Positions 26,665 through 35,606 of a stretch of 64,000 nt of DNA are shown here, piece after piece. Position 1 is the stretch's first letter. Every line of letters starts with the position of its first letter. The notes beneath the pieces are model-generated. The model was given only the letters and a program-made list of their open reading frames with translations, did not search any database and was not told the DNA's origin. Made by a program: the position numbers and the translations under genes. The DNA is from an uncultured Bacteroidota bacterium (GTDB lineage Bacteria; Bacteroidota; Bacteroidia; Flavobacteriales; Flavobacteriaceae). The stretch spans positions 62,001 through 126,000 of the forward strand of contig CACPQA010000002.1 of NCBI GenBank assembly GCA_902635965.1, in the 5' to 3' direction.

Positions 26665-27510
26665 TTATGATCTAAAAATAGATTTAAATCTGTGTTTTCT
26701 TATAAATTTGCCTTGCTTCTTTGTCACTATAAATTTTTTTTTTTTAAAATATCCATCTAGAAAGCCCTTGAAACTCCAAAACAGAAATGATAAAGACTTT
26801 TTGATTAAAAACCCTTTCAAACAAGCAAGAGTTCCGATTATTATACCATATCGCATTTTATAAAAAGCCTGCCCTTGAAGAAAAGAGCTATTTCTAGAGT
26901 AAACATTCCCCATTGGTCTTAAATGCTTTACTTTTAAATTGTTCAAAACCATAACCTCATAACCGAAATAATTTGCTAGAATTTCGTCTATAGTGTCCCA
27001 TCCCATTTCGGGAATAAGACCTCCAATTTTTTTATAGCACTCTATACTATATGCTTTTAAAGCACCTCTAACGTGACTTTTCTTCATAGGGTGAGCATTT
27101 TCCCAAATACCCCTTTTAGAAAGCTCAATCAAAATACCACCTACAATACCAACCTTAGGATTTGAAAAGGCTTTACTTATTGCCTGAAAGTATTTAGATG
27201 GGAGCACTAAGTCTGCATCTAATTTTAGGATAAATTCATATGGCTTAGTTAATTTTGAGTAGCCATAGAGAAATGCATTTATTACTTTTGGCCCAGGCAT
27301 GTGCTCACTAGAGGATTTGTAAGTGAACGCTTTGATGAAATCATTTTTATTTTGATAATCAGTCATTATTTTTTTTGTTCTATCATTTGAATTATCATCA
27401 ATCAAGATCATTTCCTGGGGAAGTAAATTTTGTGAACAGACAGATTTTAAAAAAAATGGTAATAATTTCTCTTCATTATGCACCGGTACAATAATACTAA
27501 AAGATTTCAT
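26665..27510 (-). CDS. Family 2 glycosyltransferase
   Basis: 281 residues of a GT-A fold transferase: IIVPVHNEEKLLPFFLKSV at the N-terminus, IDDNSNDRT (nucleotide contact), and LKLDADL as the metal-binding Asp-x-Asp. A mid-domain GWDTIDEI segment and two C-terminal hydrophobic stretches (about 205-250) suggest membrane association. It is the last gene of the M23-GH3-rfbBACD operon and starts on the base after the rfbD stop. It probably acts in surface polysaccharide assembly, but donor and acceptor are unknown. Confidence 0.85.
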   Translation of the reverse strand: MKSFSIIVPVHNEEKLLPFFLKSVCSQNLLPQEMILIDDNSNDRTKKIMTDYQNKNDFIKAFTYKSSSEHMPGPKVINAFLYGYSKLTKPYEFILKLDADLVLPSKYFQAISKAFSNPKVGIVGGILIELSKRGIWENAHPMKKSHVRGALKAYSIECYKKIGGLIPEMGWDTIDEILANYFGYEVMVLNNLKVKHLRPMGNVYSRNSSFLQGQAFYKMRYGIIIGTLACLKGFLIKKSLSFLFWSFKGFLDGYFKKKKFIVTKKQGKFIRKHRFKSIFRS

Positions 27511-28302
27511 TTACAATTTTGAGTTTTTAAGCGCGCTGTATAATGGTCGTTTGACAGGGCCATACTTCGAATTTACGGGTATAATTTTGCTAGGATATTT
27601 ATTTTCCATTACAATTTTATTTGCAAAATCATACCATGACATAACTTCTTCACCCGCACAATGATAAATGCCTTTTTTGGGCAAAGAAAGTATAATTTTA
27701 ATTATAAAATCAGCAACTGTTTCTGTATTTGTTGGTGTCCCATATTGGTCTTTAACTACTTTTATTTCTTCCCCATTGGATGCTTTCCTTAGAATATTTC
27801 TGTAAAAGTTGTGACCATAATTTTCAGAATATAGCCACGAGGTCCTCACTATATATCCAAAATTCGCGTTTTCAACAACATGCTTTTCGCTCAAATACTT
27901 CGTCAATCCATACTTATTTAGTGGATTTGCTTTATCATTAACTAAATATGGACTTTTTTTTGTGCCGTCAAAGACATAGTCGGTTGAAATATGTATCATT
28001 ATACAATTATTACTATTGCAGACCCGTGTTAGATTTTTAACGCCTTGAACATTAATTTTATGGGCTTTAGATGGTAGTTTTTCAGATTTTGTAACATCTG
28101 TAAACGCAGCACAATTAATACAAAATTTTGGATTATATTTTTTAAATGCCTTTTTGATTTCAACAACTTTGGTAATGTTTAGGTCTTCTTTAGGTAGGAA
28201 TATCCAATCAAACTCTTTTTTCTTAAGGCTTTTTTTTTGAATCGTTTTACCCAATTGACCATTAGATCCTGTTACTAAAATCGTTTTATTGCTTTTCATC
28301 AT
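27511..28302 (-). CDS. rfbD: dTDP-4-dehydrorhamnose reductase, C-terminally short
   Basis: 263 residues of the final enzyme of dTDP-L-rhamnose synthesis. Present are the Rossmann motif TGSNGQLG, HISTDYVFDGTK, the catalytic YGLTKYLSE (Tyr-x3-Lys) and the GTPTNTE…YHCAGEE region. The protein stops right after KRPLYSALKNSKL, where family members usually continue for about 20-25 residues with a final helix. The stop is immediately followed by the next gene's ATG, so the gene may have been trimmed. It overlaps rfbC by 17 bases. Confidence 0.88.
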   Translation of the reverse strand: MMKSNKTILVTGSNGQLGKTIQKKSLKKKEFDWIFLPKEDLNITKVVEIKKAFKKYNPKFCINCAAFTDVTKSEKLPSKAHKINVQGVKNLTRVCNSNNCIMIHISTDYVFDGTKKSPYLVNDKANPLNKYGLTKYLSEKHVVENANFGYIVRTSWLYSENYGHNFYRNILRKASNGEEIKVVKDQYGTPTNTETVADFIIKIILSLPKKGIYHCAGEEVMSWYDFANKIVMENKYPSKIIPVNSKYGPVKRPLYSALKNSKL

Positions 28303-28831
28303 ATTTAAATACTGGCCAACTTAAATCTTTGTCGCTTAGGATAGAATCATGCTTTGAAAAAGGCCACTTAAGTTTAAAATGGGGATCAAAAGGAGATATT
28401 CCTCGTTCTAAATGGGGCATGTATGGCTTATTGGCTTTGTAAATTACCCTTGCAAATTCTGATGTGACGGCAAATCCGTGTGCAAATCCAGAAGGGATGA
28501 ATAGTTGCTTCCTGTTTTCATGAGACAATTCAACACCAAACGAACTTAAGTAAGAGGGAGAGTCTGGTCTTAAGTCGATGACTATGTCCCATATCTTGCC
28601 AAACAAGACTCTAATTATTTTGCTTTGCGAATATGGATTTTCTTGGTAATGCATCCCCCGAATTACTTTTTTATATGAGAAAGATTCATTTTCCTGAACA
28701 AAATGGTCTAGATTAATTTTTTCTTTAATGAAATGATAATTGTATGTTTCTAAAAAAAAGCCTCTGCTATCTTCAATGACTTTTTCATTTAACAAATAAC
28801 AACCTTGAAGTGGTGATTTTATGATTTCCAT
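28286..28831 (-). CDS. rfbC: dTDP-4-dehydrorhamnose 3,5-epimerase
   Basis: 181 residues of the cupin-fold epimerase in dTDP-rhamnose synthesis. Motifs: DSRGFFLETYN, QENESFSYKKVIRGMHYQ (catalytic His), VIDLRPDSPSY, and FIPSGFAHGFAV. ATG at 28831 (MEIIKSPLQGCYLL) is selected because it follows the rfbA stop by one base and gives the standard N-terminus, rather than the upstream in-frame ATG at 28861 inside rfbA. Confidence 0.95.
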   Translation of the reverse strand: MEIIKSPLQGCYLLNEKVIEDSRGFFLETYNYHFIKEKINLDHFVQENESFSYKKVIRGMHYQENPYSQSKIIRVLFGKIWDIVIDLRPDSPSYLSSFGVELSHENRKQLFIPSGFAHGFAVTSEFARVIYKANKPYMPHLERGISPFDPHFKLKWPFSKHDSILSDKDLSWPVFKYDEKQ

Positions 28832-28832
28832 T

Positions 28833-29690
28833 TTATGAGTACAGTTTAAGAAATTCACCATATTTGCTTTCGGTCATGGACTCAACTAAAAGTGATAAAG
28901 TTTCTTTCGTTATCAAATTATTTTGAAATGCTGACAGTTCTGGTGAGCCAACTAGTATTCCCTTCCTTTGCTGTAACGTTTCCACAAATTGATTTGCGTT
29001 CATTAGTGAATCAACGGTTCCTGTGTCCAACCAAACAGTGTCCTCGTTTAATACTTTGACCTCAAGGCTAGTTTCATTGAGAAATGCTTTATTTATATCT
29101 GTAATTTCTAATTCGCCCCTATCTGAGAAATTTAAAGTTTTTGCCTTTGAAACTACAGTATGATCATAACAGTAAATACCAGGTACAACATATGATGATT
29201 TTGGATTTTTAGGTTTTTCTTCTATCCCAACAGCATTAAAATTTTCATCGAACTCAATTACTCCGTATCTTTTTGGTTTGCTAACTCTTAGCGCAAAAAT
29301 AAATCCTCCTTTTAAATCTTTTCTCGATAAAATTTCTTTTTCAAAGTTGCCTCCATAAAAGAAATTATCACCTAGAATTAAGGTAACATTTGACTTTCCT
29401 ATAAATTTATCCCCAATAATAAATGCATCAGCTAGTCCTTTAGGATAGTCTTGTGCCTCATATTGAAACTTACACCCCCATTGGGATCCGTCTCCCAAAA
29501 GCCTTTGAAATATTGACAGATCATCTGTAGTTGAGATTATTAATATTTCTCTGATGCCACATTTAATCAGGGTGCTTAATGGATAATATATCATGGGCTT
29601 ATCGTAAATTGGCAAAAGTTGCTTACTGACAGATAGAGTCATTGGGTACAATCTAGAACCTGTCCCTCCTGCAAGAATAATTCCCTTCAT
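28833..29690 (-). CDS. rfbA: Glucose-1-phosphate thymidylyltransferase
   Basis: 285 residues of the first enzyme of dTDP-rhamnose synthesis, joining dTTP and glucose-1-phosphate. It has LAGGTGSRLYPMT (nucleotide loop), SKQLLPIYDKPMIYYPL, LGDNFFYGG (metal-binding Asp) and FIEEKPKNPKS-type IEEKP. Length is normal. It follows rfbB by eight bases and precedes rfbC. Confidence 0.96.
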   Translation of the reverse strand: MKGIILAGGTGSRLYPMTLSVSKQLLPIYDKPMIYYPLSTLIKCGIREILIISTTDDLSIFQRLLGDGSQWGCKFQYEAQDYPKGLADAFIIGDKFIGKSNVTLILGDNFFYGGNFEKEILSRKDLKGGFIFALRVSKPKRYGVIEFDENFNAVGIEEKPKNPKSSYVVPGIYCYDHTVVSKAKTLNFSDRGELEITDINKAFLNETSLEVKVLNEDTVWLDTGTVDSLMNANQFVETLQQRKGILVGSPELSAFQNNLITKETLSLLVESMTESKYGEFLKLYS

Positions 29691-29698
29691 TAGGTTTT

Positions 29699-30712
29699 CT
29701 ATTTTTTTAGATTCAAAAAGTGAGCTATAGTAATTCTTAAATTCTCTTCAAAAGAAGATTTTTTAAATATACCGTGATCGTAAAAAATTTTACTTGTCTT
29801 TAAGGCATATCTGAAATCGTGTCCTTTTCTGTCTTTTACAAATTTGATTTTATCCATATATTTATTTTTGTTTTTGCACGGAATTAATTGATCTATATTC
29901 ACCAATATTAATTTACAAATTTCTAAGTTAGACATTTCGTTTGATCCCCCAATACAATATTGTTTACCTGGTTTTCCTTTTTCCAAAATTAAATTAATCG
30001 CTTTACAGTGATCTTCAACATAAATCCAATCCCTAATGTTTGTTCCATCAGCATATATAGGTATGTCTTTATTTTTTTTAACACAAGAAATTATTTTTGG
30101 AATTAATTTTTCCTCATTTTGGTATGGGCCAAAATTATTTGATGAGTACGATATTATCGTAGGTAAATTGTAAGTTTTGTGGAATGCTTTTACAAAATGA
30201 TCGGCACTTGCCTTTGATGCACTATACGGGCTGTTTGGTGAATACGGAGATCTTTCGTCAAACAAGTTGTGTGTTGATAAGGATCCGAAAACTTCGTCCG
30301 TAGAAATTTGAAAGAAAATAGATTTTTCAAATGTTTCTTTTAACAAACTGTTTTCATTTATCCATAGTTTTTTTGCCTCTATTAATAAATTTAAAGTTCC
30401 TTTAGTGTTAACTTCTAGAAAAAGTTCCGGTTTATTTATTGAACTATCTACATGCGACTCCGCGGCAAAGTTTATAACTATGTTAGGCTTGTGTTTTTTA
30501 AACACACGCTGGACATCATTTTTGTTTGCGATATCTCCTTTGACAAGCAAAATATTTTTGTTCTCAAATATGTTTTTTAGCCTTTTGTAATTGGATGCAT
30601 AGGTCATTTTATCGAAGACAATTATTTTCTCAAAAGAATTATTGTCTTTAATTTTATTCAAAAAGTGACCGCCAATAAATCCAAGCCCTCCTGTGATAAG
30701 AATAATATTCAT
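29699..30712 (-). CDS. rfbB: dTDP-glucose 4,6-dehydratase
   Basis: 337 residues of the second enzyme of dTDP-rhamnose synthesis, an extended short-chain dehydrogenase. Seen: NAD loop TGGLGFIGGHF, NFAAESHVDSSI, QISTDEVFGSL, catalytic YSASKASADH (Tyr-x3-Lys), SSNNFGPYQ and RDWIYVEDHCKAI. It overlaps the GH3 gene stop by four bases, tying sugar synthesis to that transcription unit. Confidence 0.96.
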   Translation of the reverse strand: MNIILITGGLGFIGGHFLNKIKDNNSFEKIIVFDKMTYASNYKRLKNIFENKNILLVKGDIANKNDVQRVFKKHKPNIVINFAAESHVDSSINKPELFLEVNTKGTLNLLIEAKKLWINENSLLKETFEKSIFFQISTDEVFGSLSTHNLFDERSPYSPNSPYSASKASADHFVKAFHKTYNLPTIISYSSNNFGPYQNEEKLIPKIISCVKKNKDIPIYADGTNIRDWIYVEDHCKAINLILEKGKPGKQYCIGGSNEMSNLEICKLILVNIDQLIPCKNKNKYMDKIKFVKDRKGHDFRYALKTSKIFYDHGIFKKSSFEENLRITIAHFLNLKK

Positions 30713-32202
30713 TGATTCATGATATATTTTTTGAGTTTACAAGCTATTCCCCTATCATTTGAAAGATGAGGGACCTTGTTTTGGCCACCAAGTTTTCCTA
30801 TAGACTTCATGAAATGATTAAATCCACCTTTTTTAATTTTTGTAATTTTTAGGGGTGATAAAATTTTGCCTTGGATAAGATCTTTATAGTAAATATTTTG
30901 TTTTTGCATTATACTATCCATTTGGACTTCAATTGCTTCTAAATTATCATATATTTCGTCAAATTCAATGAACCATTCATGGAAAGGCAACCCAACTTTT
31001 GGATTAACTTGTGGAGCAACAGTAAATTCCCTAACTTTTAACTTCGATTTTAAAGATATTTCTCTTATAGTGGCCTCGACTTCCTTCCCAATTACATGTT
31101 CCCCAAAGGCAGAAATAAAATGCTTGATTCTTCCTGTAACAATTATTCTAAAAGGATTTATCTCTGTAAACTGAATTGTGTCGCCAATATTGTATCTCCA
31201 TAATCCTGATGAAGTTGATATTATTAGGGCATAATTCTCTCCTAGCTTCACATCTGATAGAGATAAATAGTTGTTCTTTCCTTTTAAAAAGTCATTTATT
31301 TTAATAAACTCGTAATAAATACAATTATTTAGCAGCAAAAGCATAGAATCACTATCTAGTTGGTCTTGAAACGCAAAAAACCCCTCTGAGGCTGGGTAAA
31401 GTTCAATAGTGTTGACCTTTCTGCCAATTAATTCATCAAAAATTTTTTTATACGGTTTAAAGCTTACCCCTCCATATATAAACAAAGAAAAATTTTTAAA
31501 AACGTCACCAATTTTTTTCCCTGATTTTTGTTTAATTTTTTCAAAATACATTTGTACCCAAGGTGGAATACCACTAATTAAAGTCATATCTTGATTGTAG
31601 GTTTCTTCAACAATGGTGTCTATTTTTTGCTCCCAGTCTTCAATGCAATTAACATCCCAACTTGGCATTCTAGAAGACTTTAAGTAAAAGGGGACATGAT
31701 GGGCAACGATACCTGACAATCTTCCAAACTTTACGCCATTTTTAGAGTTTAAAACTGGTGAGCCTTGGATAAATATTTGCTTCCCCTGAATAAAATTTGT
31801 ATCACCTGTATTAATTATATACTGTAATATAGAATTTCTCGCTGAATTAATGTGAGTTTTAATTGCATTTTGGAATATGGGAATATACTTGATTCCTGAG
31901 GTAGTACCGCTTGTTTTGCATAAATAAATTGGTTTTCCAGGCCAAATAATGTCGGCTTCCCCAGAAACTATTCTATCTATATAAGTTTTAAATTTCTCAT
32001 AATCTCTTACAGGAATAGCCTGATTAAATTCTTTGTATCCATTAATCTCTTGAAAGGAGTGCTGTTGACCAAATAGGGTCTTTTGTGCGCTCTGTACTAA
32101 CCACCGTAATGTCTTTTCTTGTGATTTAATTGGATTTTTCATCCAAAATTGATTTTTAGAAATAACGTAATTAGCAAAGCTTTTGGCAAAATGGTGGTAC
32201 AT
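30709..32202 (-). CDS. GH3 family acyl-adenylate-forming protein
   Basis: 497 residues of the ANL-superfamily GH3 group. CKTSGTTSGIKYIPI is the P-loop-like ATP motif, ELYPASEGFFAFQ and LWRYNIGDTIQFT are the later adenylation motifs. Plant GH3 enzymes conjugate amino acids to hormones; the substrate of bacterial members is unknown. This gene recurs beside an M23 peptidase in Bacteroidota. Here it sits between that peptidase and the rhamnose genes, which suggests an envelope-related ligase, but this is inference. Confidence 0.85.
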   Translation of the reverse strand: MYHHFAKSFANYVISKNQFWMKNPIKSQEKTLRWLVQSAQKTLFGQQHSFQEINGYKEFNQAIPVRDYEKFKTYIDRIVSGEADIIWPGKPIYLCKTSGTTSGIKYIPIFQNAIKTHINSARNSILQYIINTGDTNFIQGKQIFIQGSPVLNSKNGVKFGRLSGIVAHHVPFYLKSSRMPSWDVNCIEDWEQKIDTIVEETYNQDMTLISGIPPWVQMYFEKIKQKSGKKIGDVFKNFSLFIYGGVSFKPYKKIFDELIGRKVNTIELYPASEGFFAFQDQLDSDSMLLLLNNCIYYEFIKINDFLKGKNNYLSLSDVKLGENYALIISTSSGLWRYNIGDTIQFTEINPFRIIVTGRIKHFISAFGEHVIGKEVEATIREISLKSKLKVREFTVAPQVNPKVGLPFHEWFIEFDEIYDNLEAIEVQMDSIMQKQNIYYKDLIQGKILSPLKITKIKKGGFNHFMKSIGKLGGQNKVPHLSNDRGIACKLKKYIMNQ

Positions 32203-32209
32203 ATAAAAA

Positions 32210-33082
32210 CTAAAATAAAAAGTTAATAAAATCTTCTGGGTTTAAAGGGTAGCCATTGTTCCATAATTCGAAATGTAAATGATATCCTGTTGAATACTCT
32301 CCGGTGTTACCAACAGTTCCTATTATATCGCCTCCTTGGACTATATCTCCTTGAAAATTATTTAAAGATTCGTTATGCTTATAGACCGAAAGATAACCTT
32401 TGTTGTGCTCTAAAATTATTACATAACCTGTATCAATAGACCACTCAGAAAAAATTACAACTCCGTCTGCAACGGACCGGACAGGTTCATTCTCCTTTGC
32501 AACAATATCGACTGCGAAGTGTTTTATTAAAGGGTTAAACTTTTGTGAGATATGGCCTGATACCGGTGGAAAAAACAAAAAACTTTCATTGCTAGTTTCG
32601 TTAACATTAAGGCTGTATCTATCTTCTCGATCGACAATGTTTCTTAAAAGGGAGTCTTCTTTTATCTTCTTTGAATTTAATTTAACTTCAATATTTTCAG
32701 TATCAAGTTTAAACTCTCTTTCTTTAAATTCTTCAAACTTTATATCACCAGTTAAAACTCTCTTTATTGAGTTAAGTTGATTTAATGATTGGTTATACGA
32801 TATTGTCAGAGAATCTAACTTGCTTGCATTTATGATTGCTTGTTTTCGCATTGAATCAGAGGCGTAACCAGGTATAAACTCTTTTAGAGATGTATACGAC
32901 AAAATTAACAACGTGCTAGTTATTAAAAATGAAAGCACGAAAGTTGAAATGATTAGTAAATTAAGGATTGACAATCTAAAGAAAAACTGTTCCTCATAAT
33001 TTTCCTCATTAAGTATAACCAGTCTATACCTGCTGAGTAGTTTTTTTGATAAACGCTTCCTGAAATTTAGTTTTTTTTTCAT
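32210..33082 (-). CDS. Membrane-anchored M23 (LytM) peptidoglycan endopeptidase
   Basis: 290 residues: a cytoplasmic basic N-terminus, one membrane helix (about 38-65), a linker, and a C-terminal M23 domain. Zinc ligands look intact: KHFAVDI (His-x3-Asp) and HLHFELW (His-x-His), with a further His in YKHNES. It should cut peptidoglycan cross-links, unlike the degenerate EnvC-like protein at 12.1 kb. It is the first gene of the operon running to the family 2 glycosyltransferase. Promoter boxes lie just upstream. Confidence 0.88.
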   Translation of the reverse strand: MKKKLNFRKRLSKKLLSRYRLVILNEENYEEQFFFRLSILNLLIISTFVLSFLITSTLLILSYTSLKEFIPGYASDSMRKQAIINASKLDSLTISYNQSLNQLNSIKRVLTGDIKFEEFKEREFKLDTENIEVKLNSKKIKEDSLLRNIVDREDRYSLNVNETSNESFLFFPPVSGHISQKFNPLIKHFAVDIVAKENEPVRSVADGVVIFSEWSIDTGYVIILEHNKGYLSVYKHNESLNNFQGDIVQGGDIIGTVGNTGEYSTGYHLHFELWNNGYPLNPEDFINFLF

Positions 33083-33090
33083 TATTTAAG

Positions 33091-33122
33091 TAAAGATACG
33101 TAATCCAAAAACATGCTTTCAA
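33091..33122 (-). promoter_or_regulatory. Promoter of the M23-GH3-rfb operon
   Basis: On the minus strand TTG (33122-33120), 21 bases, then TATCTTTA (33098-33091), then eight bases to the ATG. Spacing fits the Bacteroidota sigma factor; the last -7 base is A rather than G. Confidence 0.55.
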
Positions 33123-33162
33123 ATATTAGAAAAGTCTAACTTTTAAAATGTAAAAATATGAT

Positions 33163-33170
33163 TACATTTG
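33163..33170 (+). promoter_or_regulatory. -7 promoter box of tatA
   Basis: TACATTTG, an exact TAnnTTTG match, 15 bases before the tatA ATG. No good TTG -33 box at the expected distance. Confidence 0.5.
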
Positions 33171-33185
33171 TGTAAATAAAATATT

Positions 33186-33368
33186 ATGAACCTATACAAC
33201 GTGATTTTAGCTTTTAGCTTCCAAGAGATAGCTATTATATTACTTATAGTTCTTTTACTTTTTGGCGGAAGAAAAATTCCGGAACTTATGCGCGGCCTAG
33301 GTAGTGGAATCAAGGAATTTAAAAACGCCTCTAAGGAAGAGGAGTCAAATCAAAAGAAGACGAAGTAA
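33186..33368 (+). CDS. tatA: Twin-arginine translocase subunit TatA
   Basis: 60 residues: an N-terminal membrane helix ([16 protein letters not shown]), the FGGRKIPEL hinge, an amphipathic helix ([14 protein letters not shown]) and a short charged tail. This is the standard TatA/TatE pattern; TatA oligomers form the pore for folded Tat substrates. No tatC is in the window. The gene is monocistronic, divergent from the M23 operon and six bases short of the convergent DUF4837 gene. Confidence 0.93.
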   Translation: MNLYNVILAFSFQEIAIILLIVLLLFGGRKIPELMRGLGSGIKEFKNASKEEESNQKKTK

Positions 33369-33374
33369 ACGATT

Positions 33375-34337
33375 TCAATTATTTATTGACATTGTAGACA
33401 ATATTGAATTTAATTCAAACATGTATTCTCTTTTTGAAATCGAAGGGGCAAATGTAAACCCTTCCAAAACTATCCATTCATTCTTTTTTTTGTCTTTAAA
33501 AATACGATTAACAAAAGGGCCTCCCATAAAATCATTTTTAACCTCCCAAATTCCTTTTGTTTCAAAAATTACTTTTTCTTCCACTTTTAATTTATAAAAA
33601 TATGGCTTATAATCTTTTTCTGTTATCATATATGTCCCTCTTAAACGTCCGGGAACATATATTTCCCCAATAGAATCTCTAATTCGTATAACCTCTTTTA
33701 GTTTTGGAGGATTGCTTAGTGCATTGCCCGGCAATCGGTATGAAATAATGTTTAATGTGCCTTTAATAATTTGCTTTTCTAACCAAACAAAGTTGGTTGT
33801 GTCTTTTACGTTTTTGTATATACTAGGATAAATCAAGTTGATACCAAGTCTATCACTTAGTGTGGTGGATTTCGAGGGTGACTTTTTAATTCTTCTTATT
33901 TTCTCTTTTCTTTCTCCATTTTTGATGGAATTGATAATTAGTTTTTTATTTTCTTGTATGTAATTTACTAGAACATTTTCGTCCTCTCCTTGAATTAAAA
34001 AAAATAATTGCGGCTTGGAATAAAGGTTTTCATATACGCTAAATTTGTTCAAAGTGTCCCTTTGAAAATAGATAACATTTCGTGAATGCCTGGTAAAACC
34101 CGTGAATTGTTTTGGTGAAACCTGAAAAAACTTAAAATTAGGCTCGTCAACCGGAAGCCCCTGATATATATCCCCAATAATCTGTTTTGTGCCTTCGCCT
34201 AGTGACGAATCCCAATCTTTTTTCTTCATAACCACTAATACATGGTTTATATTACCACTTGACTGTGCAAGATAAGGGGTGTTTTTATTTTTGCCACAAG
34301 ACAAGAAAACAGCAAGTAGAAATATTAATTTTTTCAA
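33375..34337 (-). CDS. DUF4837 family lipoprotein
   Basis: 320 residues with a lipoprotein signal (FLLAVFLSCGKNK, Cys14). Features such as KKDWDSSLGEGTKQIIGDIYQGLPVDEP and a QRDTLNKFSVYENLYSKPQL stretch match DUF4837, a Bacteroidota-specific periplasmic or outer-envelope lipoprotein of unknown function. It lies four bases after pgk and is probably co-transcribed with it; no functional link is known. Confidence 0.78.
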   Translation of the reverse strand: MKKLIFLLAVFLSCGKNKNTPYLAQSSGNINHVLVVMKKKDWDSSLGEGTKQIIGDIYQGLPVDEPNFKFFQVSPKQFTGFTRHSRNVIYFQRDTLNKFSVYENLYSKPQLFFLIQGEDENVLVNYIQENKKLIINSIKNGERKEKIRRIKKSPSKSTTLSDRLGINLIYPSIYKNVKDTTNFVWLEKQIIKGTLNIISYRLPGNALSNPPKLKEVIRIRDSIGEIYVPGRLRGTYMITEKDYKPYFYKLKVEEKVIFETKGIWEVKNDFMGGPFVNRIFKDKKKNEWIVLEGFTFAPSISKREYMFELNSILSTMSINN

Positions 34338-34341
34338 GATT

Positions 34342-35526
34342 TTAATTAAGAATCGCTTTTATTCCGGGTAAGACTTTACCCTCTATACTTTCTAACATAG
34401 CGCCACCCCCTGTAGATATGTAACTGAATTTGTCATCCATTCTAAAAAGCTTTATTGCAGATATTGAGTCTCCTCCTCCAACTAAAGAGAATGCACCGCA
34501 TTCAGTTGCCTTGGCAATTGCTGAGGCAATTTGTTTTGTCCCATTTTGAAAGTTTGGGATTTCAAAAACACCTACAGGGCCATTCCACAGTATTGTATTT
34601 GATCTAAGAATAATTTTAGAAAATTTATTTAATGTTTTTGGGCCTATATCTAATCCCTCCATATGTGTCGGGATATTGTATATACTGGCCACCTCAGTTG
34701 ATGATGTTTTGGATATCTCCCTTGAAACAATTACATCTTCGGGAAAATGAAGATTAACATTTTTTCTATTTGCTAAAAAAAGAATGTCTTTAGCTTGCTT
34801 TAAAAATTCATCTTCACACAATGAATTCCCAATTTCTCCTCCCATTGATTTTATAAAAGTATAAGCCATCCCACCAGCGATTATGATATCGTCAACCACG
34901 TTAATTAGGTTATTCAAAATTTCAATTTTTGAAGAAACTTTGGCCCCTCCAATGATTGATAAAATCGGTTTTTGACCATTATTTAAAAATGTTTCAATGG
35001 CATCTACTTCTCTTGAAAGCAAAAACCCCATCGCTTTGCAGCCTTGAAAAAATGATGGTAGAATTCCGGTTGATGCGTGATTCCTGTGGGCTGTCCCAAA
35101 GGCATCATTTATATAAATATCCCCCAGCTCAGATAAAGATTTTGCAAATTCTAGATCTCCATCTTCTTCCCCAGAATAAAAGCGTAGATTTTCTAGAAGT
35201 AACACGTCTCCTTTTTTAGATTCCTTACATGCCCTTTTTGTGTTATCCCCAATACAATCATTTATAAATGTTATTTCCTTATTTAAGACTTTTCCTACCT
35301 CATTGACAATATTTTTTAGAGATTGCTTTTCATCATATCCTTTTGGCCTTCCCATATGTGAAATCAAAATACATGTTCCTCCGTTTTCTAAAATATATGA
35401 AATAGTCTTTTTTGAAGATTTTATTCGGGTATTGTCCGTTACACCAAGATTTTTATCTACTGGAACGTTGAAATCCACCCTAACTAATACTTTTTTATCG
35501 TTTAAGTCTAATTCTGTAATTAACAT
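34342..35526 (-). CDS. pgk: Phosphoglycerate kinase
   Basis: 394 residues of the glycolytic enzyme transferring phosphate from 1,3-bisphosphoglycerate to ADP. Recognisable: VLVRVDFNVPVD, ISHMGRPKG, LLLENLRFYSGEE, NDAFGTAHRNHAS, GGAKVSSKIE, LWNGPVGVFE and the C-terminal GGGDSISAI. The length is normal. A TAAATTTG box lies 14 bases upstream. Confidence 0.97.
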   Translation of the reverse strand: MLITELDLNDKKVLVRVDFNVPVDKNLGVTDNTRIKSSKKTISYILENGGTCILISHMGRPKGYDEKQSLKNIVNEVGKVLNKEITFINDCIGDNTKRACKESKKGDVLLLENLRFYSGEEDGDLEFAKSLSELGDIYINDAFGTAHRNHASTGILPSFFQGCKAMGFLLSREVDAIETFLNNGQKPILSIIGGAKVSSKIEILNNLINVVDDIIIAGGMAYTFIKSMGGEIGNSLCEDEFLKQAKDILFLANRKNVNLHFPEDVIVSREISKTSSTEVASIYNIPTHMEGLDIGPKTLNKFSKIILRSNTILWNGPVGVFEIPNFQNGTKQIASAIAKATECGAFSLVGGGDSISAIKLFRMDDKFSYISTGGGAMLESIEGKVLPGIKAILN

Positions 35527-35540
35527 CTGGGTTTTTAATG

Positions 35541-35548
35541 CAAATTTA
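35541..35548 (-). promoter_or_regulatory. -7 promoter box of pgk
   Basis: Minus strand TAAATTTG, an exact TAnnTTTG match, 14 bases from the ATG. No clear -33 TTG. Confidence 0.5.
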
Positions 35549-35606
35549 AATATAGTTTTTATATTACTTTTAATAAGAGGAATGAAATCTATATGATAAA
35601 AAAGTT

